From: JBGRQA01 sp041725895
GTDB lineage: Bacteria > Bacteroidota > Bacteroidia > Bacteroidales > Marinifilaceae
Length of the DNA: 39,637 nt
Direction: 5' to 3'
Assembly: GCA_041725895.1 (NCBI GenBank)
Contig: JBGRQA010000043.1
Coordinates: 1 to 39,637, forward strand
The translations under genes were made by a program, and so were the position numbers. The notes below the pieces were generated by a model. That model saw only the letters and a list, made by a program, of their open reading frames with translations, did not search any database and was not told where the DNA came from. Positions 14,432 to 23,711 of this stretch are shown here, piece after piece. Each line of letters starts with the position of its first letter. The first letter of the stretch is position 1.

Positions 14432-15286
14432 TTATATTACGTTATTAAAGCTGTGATAGGTTACAATCCCCTTCATAGGATCTTTTAAAATAGTGCCAAT
14501 ATTAAGGCCATTAGTTCTTCCTGTTTCTCTCAATAGCTCTTTGAAATGGAAGGCAACCGAACCCGTAAAATGAATTGGTAGATCTCTGTGTCTACTGTAT
14601 TGGAGTACATTCCGTTGGAAGAATAGATTGAACTGATGTACTACAATTTCCCTGCAGTAGGTATCTTCAATATTTTCCGAAAGAAAAGGAGCAAAACCAG
14701 CCAAAAAACGGTTGGGGAAGGCCTGTTTGTACACCTTGTCCAGAATCTCAGCCGGAGAGTAGGAATATTTATTTTGAAATTTTTCGGCAAGGTTGACGGG
14801 AAGCTGGTTTTTAAGAAAATCGGATACCAGTAGGCGTCCTAAAACCGCTCCACTTCCTTCGTCGCCCAAAATAAAGCCCAGGGGAGAAACATTTTGTTCT
14901 AATTCCTCTCCATTGTAGTAGCAGGAGTTGGAGCCGGTTCCCAGAATACAGGTAATTCCGGGCTGATGTTGGCAAAGTGCCCGTGCTGCTCCAACCAAAT
15001 CACTTTCAATTTGAATTTCAGGATTGGAGTTGGAGAAAAAATTCCCCAGAGCATTTGCTACGATTTGGTTTTTTTCGGGAAAAGCACATCCAGCTCCGTA
15101 AAAGAATATCTTTTTGATTGGCAGAGTGGCTAAATCCGAAAGATGTTTCTTTAGTTTGTTGGTGATTTCTTCTTCATTCTGAAAGAAGGGATTAATACCG
15201 GGGCTCTGTGCCTGAGTCTTTGTTTGTCCATTTTGGATGCATAACCAATTGGTTTTTGTGGAACCACTATCTGCAAGCAATATCAT
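14432..15286 (-). CDS. murK: BadF/BadG-type amino-sugar kinase, likely MurNAc kinase
   Basis: A 284-residue ASKHA-fold kinase. The phosphate-1 loop is DSGSTKTNWL at residues 6-15; the adenosine and phosphate-2 segments are ILGTGSNSCYY and LGFILGDEGSGAVLG; FTGSVAFHF is near the C-terminus. The family includes N-acetylglucosamine kinases and the MurNAc kinase MurK of Tannerella and Clostridium. Because murQ follows at 22 bp, and MurQ needs MurNAc-6-phosphate, phosphorylation of MurNAc is the likely job. GlcNAc may also be a substrate. It lies in the cytoplasm. A 15-bp palindrome 30 bp upstream may be its operator. Confidence 0.82.
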   Translation of the reverse strand: MILLADSGSTKTNWLCIQNGQTKTQAQSPGINPFFQNEEEITNKLKKHLSDLATLPIKKIFFYGAGCAFPEKNQIVANALGNFFSNSNPEIQIESDLVGAARALCQHQPGITCILGTGSNSCYYNGEELEQNVSPLGFILGDEGSGAVLGRLLVSDFLKNQLPVNLAEKFQNKYSYSPAEILDKVYKQAFPNRFLAGFAPFLSENIEDTYCREIVVHQFNLFFQRNVLQYSRHRDLPIHFTGSVAFHFKELLRETGRTNGLNIGTILKDPMKGIVTYHSFNNVI

Positions 15287-15315
15287 AGAATCAAAATTTT
15301 ATTTTGGTGTAGAAT

Positions 15316-15330
15316 TGGAATCGTATTCCA
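15316..15330. promoter_or_regulatory. Operator-like palindrome upstream of murK
   Basis: TGGAATCGTATTCCA is a perfect inverted repeat with a 3-base centre, in the divergent promoter region between murK and the glycosyltransferase. Its size fits a GntR-family site, but the sequence was not seen before the GntR gene. Confidence 0.4.
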
Positions 15331-15535
15331 TTAAAGATCATAAAGAAAATTAATAATTAGTAAATATCTGGCGAATTTTGGTCGTTTTCGTAATTTAGTG
15401 AAGTAAAAGAGGGCCGAAGAGATCTCTGGGATGTGGGGGCGAATCTAATAGGATGAGTTTCAAAATTAATATACTTTTCCCCTTGTAAATTTTCTGTAAG
15501 TATTTCGTTTTGGTCTGAATAAAAGCTAAGAATAT

Positions 15536-17008
15536 ATGAATCAGTCGAACAATAATATAAGCGTATACCTTCCTTTTGAAGGAAATGAAGAATGGACATC
15601 AGTTCTTGAAGAATTAAAAAAACATCCTTTGGTGAGTCGTATCAACCTTCTTTGCCAGCAAGAATTGACAGAAAATGTAGACGGGTGCGAAAGCATTGTT
15701 GTGAAAGATTGGAGAAGTACACAGGCATTAAAGAAGATTGCGGCACGGGATCAGGCCAGGTACATTCTGTTTTGTGATAAATCAACCGGTGTTCAGCTAG
15801 GAGACCGTTCCCTGGATCGATTCTTTCAGGTCGCCGAGGATACGGGGGCAGCTATGGTTTATTCCGATTACTATGCTTTGAAGGAGGGAAAACGGATTTT
15901 TAATCCGGTAATTGAATACCAGGCTGGAAGTTTACGGGATGATTTCAATTTTGGTTCTTTGCTCCTGTTCTCTGGAGATGCTTTTCGCAGTGCGGTTGAG
16001 TCAATGGAAAAGGATTACCAGTTTGCAGGTTTGTATGATCTACGTCTGCGCCTTTCAACTTTAGGCGATATTGTTCGAATTCCTGAATTTTTGTATACCG
16101 AAAAGGAGAGGGATAGCCGCAAATCTGGAGAAAAGATTTTCGACTATGTGGATCCTCGTAACCGGGGAGTTCAAATTGAGATGGAGGAGGTGTGTACCGA
16201 CCATCTGAAAGCTATTAATGCCTGGTTGAAACCGGAATTTAAGGAAGTAGATTTGGCAACAAAGGATTATCCTGTTGAGGCTACTGTCGTGATACCGGTT
16301 AGGAATCGGGTGAAAACTATTGAGGATGCAATTCGTTCCGTACTATCTCAGGAAACTGATTTTGATTTTAATTTGATGGTGGTGGACAATCATTCCACCG
16401 ATGGAACATCCGAAATCATTTCCAAGTATGCTGCTCTTGACAAAAGGGTGGTTCATCATGTTCCCGAACGGGAAGATTTGGGAATTGGAGGCTGCTGGAA
16501 CGAAGCTTTGTACCATAAATCTTGTGGAAAATTTCTGGTTCAATTGGATAGCGATGATCTTTATAGTAGTAATACAACTCTGCAGCAAATAGTGAATGCC
16601 TTTTACAGTCAGAATTGCGCCATGGTGGTAGGATCCTATCAGATGGTGAATTTCAAATTGGAGGAGATTCCTCCAGGGCTTATTGATCACAAGGAATGGA
16701 CTCCGGAGAATGGTCGAAACAATGCACTTCGGATCAATGGGTTGGGAGCCCCGCGTGCATTCTTTACTTCCGTATTGCGCCAGATCGGTTTACCTAATGT
16801 GAGCTACGGAGAAGATTATGCTATAGGTCTGGGGATTTCCAGGAACTATCAGATTGGGCGAATTTACAACTCATTGTATTTGTGTCGTCGTTGGGAAGGA
16901 AATTCAGATGCTGCTTTGGACATAGAAAAGATGAACGGACACAATTATTATAAGGATAAGATTCGAACCATTGAGCTAAAAGCCCGTCAGAAAATGCTGG
17001 CGAAATAA
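15536..17008 (+). CDS. Tandem GT-A glycosyltransferase in the muropeptide locus
   Basis: A 490-residue cytoplasmic protein. Residues about 246-480 are a family 2 glycosyltransferase: ATVVIPVRNRVKTIEDAIRSVLSQ, VVDNHSTDGT, and the donor/metal motif VQLDSDD. A late acidic segment, YGEDYAIGLG, is the likely catalytic base region. Residues about 1-225 look like a second, degenerate nucleotide-sugar-like domain (YILFCDKSTGV, AAMVYSDYYAL), so the protein may be a two-domain fusion. No membrane helix is present. It starts a five-gene plus-strand run with the amidase, DUF4922, SpoIID and AmpG genes. Its acceptor is unknown; a role in rebuilding a salvaged cell-wall sugar is an inference. Confidence 0.82.
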   Translation: MNQSNNNISVYLPFEGNEEWTSVLEELKKHPLVSRINLLCQQELTENVDGCESIVVKDWRSTQALKKIAARDQARYILFCDKSTGVQLGDRSLDRFFQVAEDTGAAMVYSDYYALKEGKRIFNPVIEYQAGSLRDDFNFGSLLLFSGDAFRSAVESMEKDYQFAGLYDLRLRLSTLGDIVRIPEFLYTEKERDSRKSGEKIFDYVDPRNRGVQIEMEEVCTDHLKAINAWLKPEFKEVDLATKDYPVEATVVIPVRNRVKTIEDAIRSVLSQETDFDFNLMVVDNHSTDGTSEIISKYAALDKRVVHHVPEREDLGIGGCWNEALYHKSCGKFLVQLDSDDLYSSNTTLQQIVNAFYSQNCAMVVGSYQMVNFKLEEIPPGLIDHKEWTPENGRNNALRINGLGAPRAFFTSVLRQIGLPNVSYGEDYAIGLGISRNYQIGRIYNSLYLCRRWEGNSDAALDIEKMNGHNYYKDKIRTIELKARQKMLAK

Positions 17009-17062
17009 TATTTTGGAATAAAAACCCAGTAGCTTGTTGGGATATAATACTTAGTTTAGAAA

Positions 17063-17986
17063 ATGAGATTCTCACCATTGAATAGAATTTGCAGTTTGCT
17101 ATTAGGAGTAGTCGTTTGGGTGGGGCTTGGGTGCACATCCGTTTCCTCGTCCAATTCGGGACAACGAGAGCAGGAGCTGGTTCCTGATACGATGATCGTA
17201 TATGCTTCGCAGGATACGCTGTTTTTCCAATCCCTGGTTGAAACAGTGCAGCAATACCATTTGGAAAATCAACCACCGGAGGAATTGTTGGTTACAATTG
17301 GGAAGCATTTTCTTAAGATGCCATACCATGGTCATACTCTTGAAGCTCCTGGGATAGAAAAATTGCAGGTGAATTTCAGAGGGGTTGATTGCACAACTTT
17401 TATGGAAAATGTTGTTGTCCTGACTCGAATTCTCAAGCAGAAGAATGTTTCGTTTGGGGCTTATACAAATGAATTGATGAAAATCAGGTATAGAAAAGGC
17501 CAATTGGAAGCTTATCCTTCCAGGTTGCATTACCTGAGCGATTGGTTCTACGAAAATGAACAAAAAGGGGTGCTGAAGAATATCACCAGAGAGATAGGTG
17601 GAATCCCATTTAGTAAGAAGATTCACTTTATGTCGAGTCATTGGGATAAATATCCGGCACTGGCAGATACTACCTACCGGAAGGAGATTGGTTTAATTGA
17701 GCAGGAAATCAATTCCCGAAAAATGTTTTACGTCCCTAAGCATGAGGTTGGAAAGCTGGAAAAGAAGATTCAATCCGGTGATATTATAGGGATAACCACC
17801 GGTATTGAGGGCTTGGATTTGATTCACGTTGGATTGGCTGTTTTTGTAGGCGATCGGTTGCATTTGATGCATGCTTCAAGTGATGCAAAAGAAGTGGTAA
17901 TTAGTGAAAAACCATTGGTGGATTACCTGGCTGGCAACCGTCTGCAAACGGGAATTATGGTGGCTCGATTACAATTACAGAATTAG
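17063..17986 (+). CDS. DUF1460 amidase-like lipoprotein
   Basis: A 307-residue protein of the DUF1460 family, an NlpC/P60-like papain fold that includes N-acetylmuramoyl-L-alanine amidases of Bacteroidota. An N-terminal hydrophobic stretch ends in VGLGC near residue 24, an approximate lipobox, so it is likely a periplasmic lipoprotein. The catalytic Cys is C110 in VDCTTFMENV and the His is probably H255 in LIHVGLAV. It would cut the lactyl-amide bond between MurNAc and the stem peptide, supplying free amino sugars or peptides to the permease encoded downstream. The next gene begins 6 bp after the stop, so the genes are co-transcribed. Confidence 0.82.
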   Translation: MRFSPLNRICSLLLGVVVWVGLGCTSVSSSNSGQREQELVPDTMIVYASQDTLFFQSLVETVQQYHLENQPPEELLVTIGKHFLKMPYHGHTLEAPGIEKLQVNFRGVDCTTFMENVVVLTRILKQKNVSFGAYTNELMKIRYRKGQLEAYPSRLHYLSDWFYENEQKGVLKNITREIGGIPFSKKIHFMSSHWDKYPALADTTYRKEIGLIEQEINSRKMFYVPKHEVGKLEKKIQSGDIIGITTGIEGLDLIHVGLAVFVGDRLHLMHASSDAKEVVISEKPLVDYLAGNRLQTGIMVARLQLQN

Positions 17987-17992
17987 AAGAAT

Positions 17993-18985
17993 ATGATTTT
18001 ATCCAATAGCGGAGATCCGAAGATGAAGAACGATCCAGAATTTGAAGGGCATGTTGGTAGCATGCTGCAACGACAAAAATTGGATTGGGATCTGGCCCGT
18101 AAAAATTATGAAGGCTTAAATCAGGTGTTGGAAAAGAATTTTGATTTTGGCCATTTTACTATTAAGGTGCAATTTAATCCTTCCCGAATCGTCTCTTCTT
18201 CGGCAAAAGTGGATGCCAAATCAATTCGGGAGCGGAAGTGTTTTCTCTGTCCGGCTCATTTGCCCGTTGAGCAGGAGTCCATTGCTTTTGGTGAGGAGTA
18301 CCTGATTCTAATGAATCCTTTTCCCATTTTTAGACGGCATCTTACCATTCCTCTCAAAGGGCATATTCCGCAAGCGATTATCGATCGATTATCTGATATG
18401 CTGGAACTGGCTAGGGCTTTGCCTAATTATACACTATTTTACAATGGGCCTCAATGTGGAGCTTCAGCTCCTGATCACATGCATTTTCAGGCCGGAGTGA
18501 AAGGAATTATGCCTTTGGATGAGGAATTTGGTCGGATTATAGAAAAGGAGGGGACGATTTTGATTGCAAGAAAAGATTTTCGTTTGTCTGCTCTAAAGGG
18601 GATACTCCGAAACGGCATCGCAATGGAATCAGGTAGTATTGCGCAATTGATCATTTTTTTTAAACGATTGTATGATATTTTGAAGGAAGTGCCAGGCAAG
18701 GAGCCCCTTATGAATGTACTTTCTTCTTTTGAAAACGGAATTTGGAGGCTGATTGTTTTTCCTCGTGACAGGCATCGGCCGAAACAATTTTTTCAGGAGG
18801 GAGAGAATGGCTTGCTATTGAGTCCGGCATCGGTTGATTTTGGTGGTGTTTTGATTACCCCCCGGGAAGAGGATTTTTATAAGATGAGCAAGGATTTGAT
18901 TGTTGATATTTTTCAGCAAGTGAGCATGAATACCGAGAAATTTGACCAATTGGTGGAAAATCTTTTGGAAATGGAAAGTAAATAG
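17993..18985 (+). CDS. DUF4922 protein, GalT/Ap4A-phosphorylase-like (HxHxQ)
   Basis: A 330-residue cytoplasmic protein of the DUF4922 group. It carries H162-M-H164-F-Q166, the histidine-triad active-site motif of the GalT/Ap4A phosphorylase branch. Before it is a CFLCPAHLP segment with two cysteines, reminiscent of the zinc site of GalT. NPFPIFRRHLTIPLKGH resembles the nucleotide-binding strand region of these enzymes. This predicts transfer or phosphorolysis of a nucleotide through a nucleotidyl-histidine. The substrate is unknown. Its place between an amidase and SpoIID genes suggests activation of a salvaged sugar phosphate, or nucleotide supply. A later ATG at 18023 is possible. Confidence 0.8.
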   Translation: MILSNSGDPKMKNDPEFEGHVGSMLQRQKLDWDLARKNYEGLNQVLEKNFDFGHFTIKVQFNPSRIVSSSAKVDAKSIRERKCFLCPAHLPVEQESIAFGEEYLILMNPFPIFRRHLTIPLKGHIPQAIIDRLSDMLELARALPNYTLFYNGPQCGASAPDHMHFQAGVKGIMPLDEEFGRIIEKEGTILIARKDFRLSALKGILRNGIAMESGSIAQLIIFFKRLYDILKEVPGKEPLMNVLSSFENGIWRLIVFPRDRHRPKQFFQEGENGLLLSPASVDFGGVLITPREEDFYKMSKDLIVDIFQQVSMNTEKFDQLVENLLEMESK

Positions 18986-19007
18986 GTTGCGAATAAAAAC
19001 AGACGAT

Positions 19008-20345
19008 ATGCAGGAACCCAATATAGAGGTAGGAATTCTTTTCGATTCACACCTGAAATTTTGTTTGAGTGGAAACTACAGAATTGCTTCAACTAATCTG
19101 GAAGTAAATGGAGCTTATGAGCTTTGGGAGAAGGATGGGAAGATTGAGCTGAAAGGAGAAAATCTCAGCTTATTGTTGGACGAACTCTGTTTCGTACCCA
19201 AAGATTATTCTTCAAGTGTTTTTGAGTTGCAGGATGTTACTATAGGGATTGATTTTCATTGGGAAAGAAAAGAAAATCTTCGTTATAGGGGGAGCTTGAA
19301 AATAGTAGTAGAGGATGGCAAGTTGTGGGCAATTAATATTCTTCCGGTTGAGGATTACCTGAAAAGCGTTATTTCCTCAGAGATGCGGGCGACTTCTTCC
19401 CTGGAGTTGTTGAAGGCTCATTCTATAATTTCCCGTAGTTGGTTGTTGGCTCAAATCGAGAAAGATCAGAAATTAAAGGAGGAATCTACTACCTATATTT
19501 CTTTTGCAGAGAACAATAAGGAACGTATTCGGTGGTACGATCGGGAAGATCATCTACTTTTTGATGTTTGTGCAGATGATCATTGCCAGCGTTACCAGGG
19601 GATTACCCGAACAACTACAGCTTTGGCTGAAAAGGCTGTGGAGGAAACCAGGGGAATGGTATTGTTCTATCAGGGAAAAATATGCGATGCCCGTTACTCC
19701 AAGTCTTGTGGCGGTGTTTCCGAATTGTTTGAAAATGTTTGGGAGGAGGAGAAACACCCCTATCTTCAGAAAGTAGTAGATGTTATTCCTAACCCTTTTG
19801 ATTATGGAATAAAACTGGATCAGGAGGAGAATGCAGAAGAGTGGATTCGGACTAGTCCGAAAACATTCTGCAATTGTCAGGATAAGGAGGTTTTAGCACA
19901 GGTTTTGAATGATTACGATCAGGAAACCAATGATTTTTATCGATGGCGGGTGGTGTATTCCCAAAAAGAGTTGTCGGATCTGATTCGAAAGCGATCGGGA
20001 ATAGATTTTGGGGAGATTGTGAATCTGATCCCACTGGAACGGGGAGTTTCCGGTCGTTTGATTCGTTTGAAAATTGTGGGAACCAAGCGGGTTATGAATG
20101 TTGGGAAAGAATTGGAAATCCGAAAATGGTTGTCAAATTCACATCTGTACAGTTCCGCTTTTGTTGTAGATACCTACAACGAAGAGGATGGCATTCCCCA
20201 ACGATTTGAGTTAACCGGAGCCGGGTGGGGGCATGGAGTTGGTCTGTGCCAGATTGGAGCCGCAGTGATGGGAGCGAAGGGATACAATTATAATGAGATT
20301 CTTTTGCATTATTTCCGGGGTGCTGATTTACGGCCGGTTTATTAG
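19008..20345 (+). CDS. SpoIID/LytB-domain protein
   Basis: A 445-residue protein with the SpoIID/LytB domain, known in Bacillus SpoIID as a lytic transglycosylase that cuts denuded glycan. The catalytic-Glu region is YLKSVISSEMRATSSLELLKA (E125), and the C-terminal signature is GAGWGHGVGLCQIGA. The frame is open to 18942, but the first 22 codons overlap the preceding gene and look like its out-of-frame tail, so I take the ATG at 19008. No clear signal peptide follows this start, which is odd for a glycan-cutting enzyme. It may act on imported muropeptides in the cytoplasm. It is 22 bp after the DUF4922 gene. Confidence 0.85.
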   Translation: MQEPNIEVGILFDSHLKFCLSGNYRIASTNLEVNGAYELWEKDGKIELKGENLSLLLDELCFVPKDYSSSVFELQDVTIGIDFHWERKENLRYRGSLKIVVEDGKLWAINILPVEDYLKSVISSEMRATSSLELLKAHSIISRSWLLAQIEKDQKLKEESTTYISFAENNKERIRWYDREDHLLFDVCADDHCQRYQGITRTTTALAEKAVEETRGMVLFYQGKICDARYSKSCGGVSELFENVWEEEKHPYLQKVVDVIPNPFDYGIKLDQEENAEEWIRTSPKTFCNCQDKEVLAQVLNDYDQETNDFYRWRVVYSQKELSDLIRKRSGIDFGEIVNLIPLERGVSGRLIRLKIVGTKRVMNVGKELEIRKWLSNSHLYSSAFVVDTYNEEDGIPQRFELTGAGWGHGVGLCQIGAAVMGAKGYNYNEILLHYFRGADLRPVY

Positions 20346-20422
20346 TTTTAGCCGGAACTACCGGCAAACTTTTCTCTCTATTTCGGATATTTTATCTACT
20401 AAAAAAATAAGGTGATTCGCTT

Positions 20423-22285
20423 ATGACCAATAATTCTACTAAAACTGATCGTAATCCTTGGGGGTGGGTACCCTCCCTGTATTTTGCAGAAGGGCTTCCC
20501 TATGTTATTGTGATGACCGTTGCGGTGATCCTGTACAAAAGACTTGGAATATCAAATACCGATATTGCATTGTATACCTCCTGGTTGTATCTTCCCTGGG
20601 TGATCAAGCCTTTTTGGAGTCCCTTGGTTGATATTCTTAAAACCAAGCGGTGGTGGATTGTTGGAATGCAGTTGCTTATTGGAGCTGGATTGGCCGGAGT
20701 TGCCCTCACCATTCCCGGTGATAATTTTTTCAAGTATACCTTGGCCTTTTTTTGGCTTTTGGCTTTTAGCTCGGCAACTCACGACATTGCTGCCGATGGT
20801 TTCTATATGCTGGGGCTTGATGAACACAAGCAGGCCTATTTTGTTGGTATCCGAAGTACTTTTTACCGTGTTGCTATGATTACCGGACAGGGTTTATTGA
20901 TAATTCTGGCCGGATTTTTGGAAACATCCTGGGGCTTGGATCCGATAGAAATCCAACTAACTTCTCAACCGGGCCAGGTTTCCGAAATTCAACTTCCCAA
21001 AAATCTTGAGGGGAATGAAGAGGCTGGAGATTTGCATTTTATTTTGGATCACCAGAGATTGGATATAGCAACGCATCCGATTTCTGAAGAGACCTATGGG
21101 CAGGTGTTCAATTGGGTGCAACAACAGAATGCTAAGTTGGGATTTGTAAATTCAGATAAGGATTCCACTCCTATTAAAAAGGAAGATCCCTCCTGGTCGG
21201 CCATTCACATTAAGCAACCACTGGAGAATTTTCTTCGGCAAAATCTGGGAGAAGGAAAAATGGTTTCCCACCGGATGCCTACCAATGGGAATATTGCCTT
21301 GTTAGGAATTCATTTATCCTCTTCACCAGAAATAGGCGAGGAGATTGCTTTGAACTTGAATCGGGCCAAAGGAGATAAAAGCTTTCGTTTGCTTTCTTCC
21401 GATCGGCTGGTTTTTAATGAGAAAAACTGGAATCGTAAAGCCTGGCTGCTTTTTCAGCTTGATCCGAAGTTAAAAAAGGAAGCTTATGCGGTTTACCAGG
21501 GCCGTGCCGGAAACATTCCCCTTGCCTGGACTTTGAGCTTTTTTCTACTCAGTGGTTTATTCCTTTTGCTTGGACTCTATCATCGCTTCTTTTTGCCCTA
21601 TCCGCAAAGTGACTTCAAGCGGGAGAGCAATGGTTTCAAAGGAGTATTCATGGGGTTTGGGGAGAAATTCTTCTCCTTTTTCCGTCAAAAAGATATTGGC
21701 GTTGTTCTGGGAGTTCTGTTATTGTATCGACTGGGAGAGTCTCAATTGGTAAAACTGGCAGCTCCCTTTTTACTGGATGCTCGTGAAATTGGAGGTTTGG
21801 GCTTAACAACCGGGGATGTAGGATTTATTTATGGAACCGTGGGACTACTTTGTCTCACAATAGGAGGAATTCTGGGTGGATGGCTGGCTTCTCGCAATGG
21901 GCTTAAATATTGGATGTGGTGGATGGTCATTGCGATTAATTTGCCCAATCTGGTGTATGTATACTTCTCTTATGTACAGCCTGAAAGCTTTTTTCTGATT
22001 TCAGCCGGAATTGCTCTGGAGCAGTTTGGATATGGATTTGGGTTCACTGCCTTTATGCTTTATTTGATTTATGTAGCCGAGGGAGAGCACAAAACGACTC
22101 ATTTTGCTATAGGAACCGGATTAATGGCGGTTGGAATGATGATTCCGGGAATGATGTCCGGATGGTTGCAGGAGATTATTGGATATCGTCATTTTTTCAT
22201 CTGGGTGATGATTTGTACAATTCCCCCAATTCTTATGATGCGTCGGGTGAAAATTCCCGCCTCTTTCGGAAGAAATCGAGAGTAA
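20423..22285 (+). CDS. ampG: AmpG-like muropeptide permease with large insertion
   Basis: A 620-residue major-facilitator transporter. It begins with WGWVPSLYFAEGLPYVIV and continues with SWLYLPWVIKPFWSPLVD and ATHDIAADGFYM, hallmarks of AmpG-type muropeptide and MurNAc permeases. It is longer than E. coli AmpG (491). A soluble insertion of about 200 residues (168-366), rich in charged residues, lies after the first six helices, between SW-GLDPIE and IPLAWTLSFFLL. The rest then resumes with the second helix bundle. It should import anhydro-muropeptides or MurNAc for the kinase and etherase encoded nearby. It closes the five-gene run, 77 bp after the SpoIID gene, with a short GCCGG/CCGGC hairpin between them. 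Confidence 0.87.
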   Translation: MTNNSTKTDRNPWGWVPSLYFAEGLPYVIVMTVAVILYKRLGISNTDIALYTSWLYLPWVIKPFWSPLVDILKTKRWWIVGMQLLIGAGLAGVALTIPGDNFFKYTLAFFWLLAFSSATHDIAADGFYMLGLDEHKQAYFVGIRSTFYRVAMITGQGLLIILAGFLETSWGLDPIEIQLTSQPGQVSEIQLPKNLEGNEEAGDLHFILDHQRLDIATHPISEETYGQVFNWVQQQNAKLGFVNSDKDSTPIKKEDPSWSAIHIKQPLENFLRQNLGEGKMVSHRMPTNGNIALLGIHLSSSPEIGEEIALNLNRAKGDKSFRLLSSDRLVFNEKNWNRKAWLLFQLDPKLKKEAYAVYQGRAGNIPLAWTLSFFLLSGLFLLLGLYHRFFLPYPQSDFKRESNGFKGVFMGFGEKFFSFFRQKDIGVVLGVLLLYRLGESQLVKLAAPFLLDAREIGGLGLTTGDVGFIYGTVGLLCLTIGGILGGWLASRNGLKYWMWWMVIAINLPNLVYVYFSYVQPESFFLISAGIALEQFGYGFGFTAFMLYLIYVAEGEHKTTHFAIGTGLMAVGMMIPGMMSGWLQEIIGYRHFFIWVMICTIPPILMMRRVKIPASFGRNRE

Positions 22286-22490
22286 AGTAAATGCTTTTTG
22301 GCTTGAGTCCTCTGTATTAGGCTTTAAATACGTGAAAGTTTTTTAGTATCTTTTATCAATTAATAACAAAATTGTCCATGTTGGTGTATTCATTGTCCTT
22401 GTATAAAAATTATTCTGTTTGTACAAATTGGACCATTTTTTGTTGATTAGTAGTTCAATGCCCCTTGGGGTTTTGTAATTGAATCATGTT

Positions 22491-23711
22491 ATGGAAAGAA
22501 GCAATAGTTGTAAACAAGAATCATTTGCTCGGTTTTTCCTGTTATTTCTGTCTTTTTTGATCTTTCTTTCAACATTTGGATTAAAAAGCCAGAATACCAA
22601 GAAGGATAGTAATAAACTAGATCCTTTGGGAGAGTATTATTGGGAATTTAAAGGAAATGTTGATTCTTTAAATTTGCCTGACTTTATTGATGGTCCACAT
22701 ATTTTCTGGGAAGATTCCTCGAATTTGGATGTATGGTACATTGATCACGAGCAGAAGGGGAATACCATAACTGTAAAGACGAAACCCATAAAAGTGAAAA
22801 AGGATTCTGTTTTGGTTAAGGGGATGGGGCCAGATAGAAACCGGTATTGGGTCAGGAAAAATAGTCTGCCTTCCCCAAGTGAATTTTCCGGAGTGGAGAA
22901 GATTATGACCATTGGCGATGTTCATGGAGAATATGATGACCTTGTGGAAATGTTGATTTCAACCGGAGTGGTGGATGAGGAGTTGAATTGGAATTGGGGG
23001 AAAGGGCATGTTGTTTTTATTGGTGATATTTTGGATAGGGGGTCCAAAGTGACTGAATGTTTGTGGTTGATTCGGAAATTGGAACGGCAGGCCAGACTGA
23101 AAGGGGGATATTTGCATTATTTGTTAGGCAACCATGAAATTATGGTACTAATGAAGGATACTCGGTACGCAGCTCCAAAATACAAGAATATTTGCAATCG
23201 CTTAACCATGAATTACTATCGATTCTTTACCATGAATACTGAACTGGGGCGTTGGTTAAGAAATCTGAATTGTGTTGTAAAGATAAACGATCTAATTTTT
23301 GTTCATGGTGGTTTATCTCCTGGTTTGGTGGATAAAAAGGTTAGCCTTGATCAATTGAACCGTGATATGAGGTATTGTTTAAATAATACGGAACAAGTAT
23401 CGCCGGAGCGGATAAAACAGGTTATATATTATCCGGAAAACCCTTTATGGTACCGTGGTTATTTATTGAGTACAAAATCTTATTCAAAAATAAGGAAGGA
23501 AGAAGTGGAGGATGTATTGACCTATTTTGATGCTTCCCGTATTATTTTTGGGCACACCGAGGTGGATCAAATTCGTTCCCTGTTTCAAAATAGACTTATT
23601 GCAGTGGATGTTCCTTTTGGTATTCCTGGAATAGAGGAGCAATTTCTTTTGATTGAGAAGGATGAATTTTATAGGATGTATAAAAGTGGAAAGAAAGAGA
23701 GGCTTGAATAG
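22491..23711 (+). CDS. Calcineurin-type metallophosphoesterase, membrane-attached or exported
   Basis: A 406-residue protein of the PPP/Shelph-like phosphatase type. Metal-binding motifs in order: GDVHGEYDDL, GDILDRGSKV, LLGNHE, VHGGLS, and the late IFGHTEV. An N-terminal hydrophobic helix (about FLLFLSFLIFLSTFGL) is a signal peptide or anchor, so it acts outside the cytoplasm. The open frame could begin with TTG at 22479, but the ATG at 22491 is the natural start. Substrate may be a phosphoprotein or small phosphoester. It stands alone, 205 bp after the AmpG gene. Confidence 0.87.
   Translation: MERSNSCKQESFARFFLLFLSFLIFLSTFGLKSQNTKKDSNKLDPLGEYYWEFKGNVDSLNLPDFIDGPHIFWEDSSNLDVWYIDHEQKGNTITVKTKPIKVKKDSVLVKGMGPDRNRYWVRKNSLPSPSEFSGVEKIMTIGDVHGEYDDLVEMLISTGVVDEELNWNWGKGHVVFIGDILDRGSKVTECLWLIRKLERQARLKGGYLHYLLGNHEIMVLMKDTRYAAPKYKNICNRLTMNYYRFFTMNTELGRWLRNLNCVVKINDLIFVHGGLSPGLVDKKVSLDQLNRDMRYCLNNTEQVSPERIKQVIYYPENPLWYRGYLLSTKSYSKIRKEEVEDVLTYFDASRIIFGHTEVDQIRSLFQNRLIAVDVPFGIPGIEEQFLLIEKDEFYRMYKSGKKERLE

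Noticed and set aside
15357..15599. 80-codon minus-strand frame in the divergent murK-glycosyltransferase gap
   Set aside because: It overlaps the glycosyltransferase start and the shared promoter region, and shows no motif.
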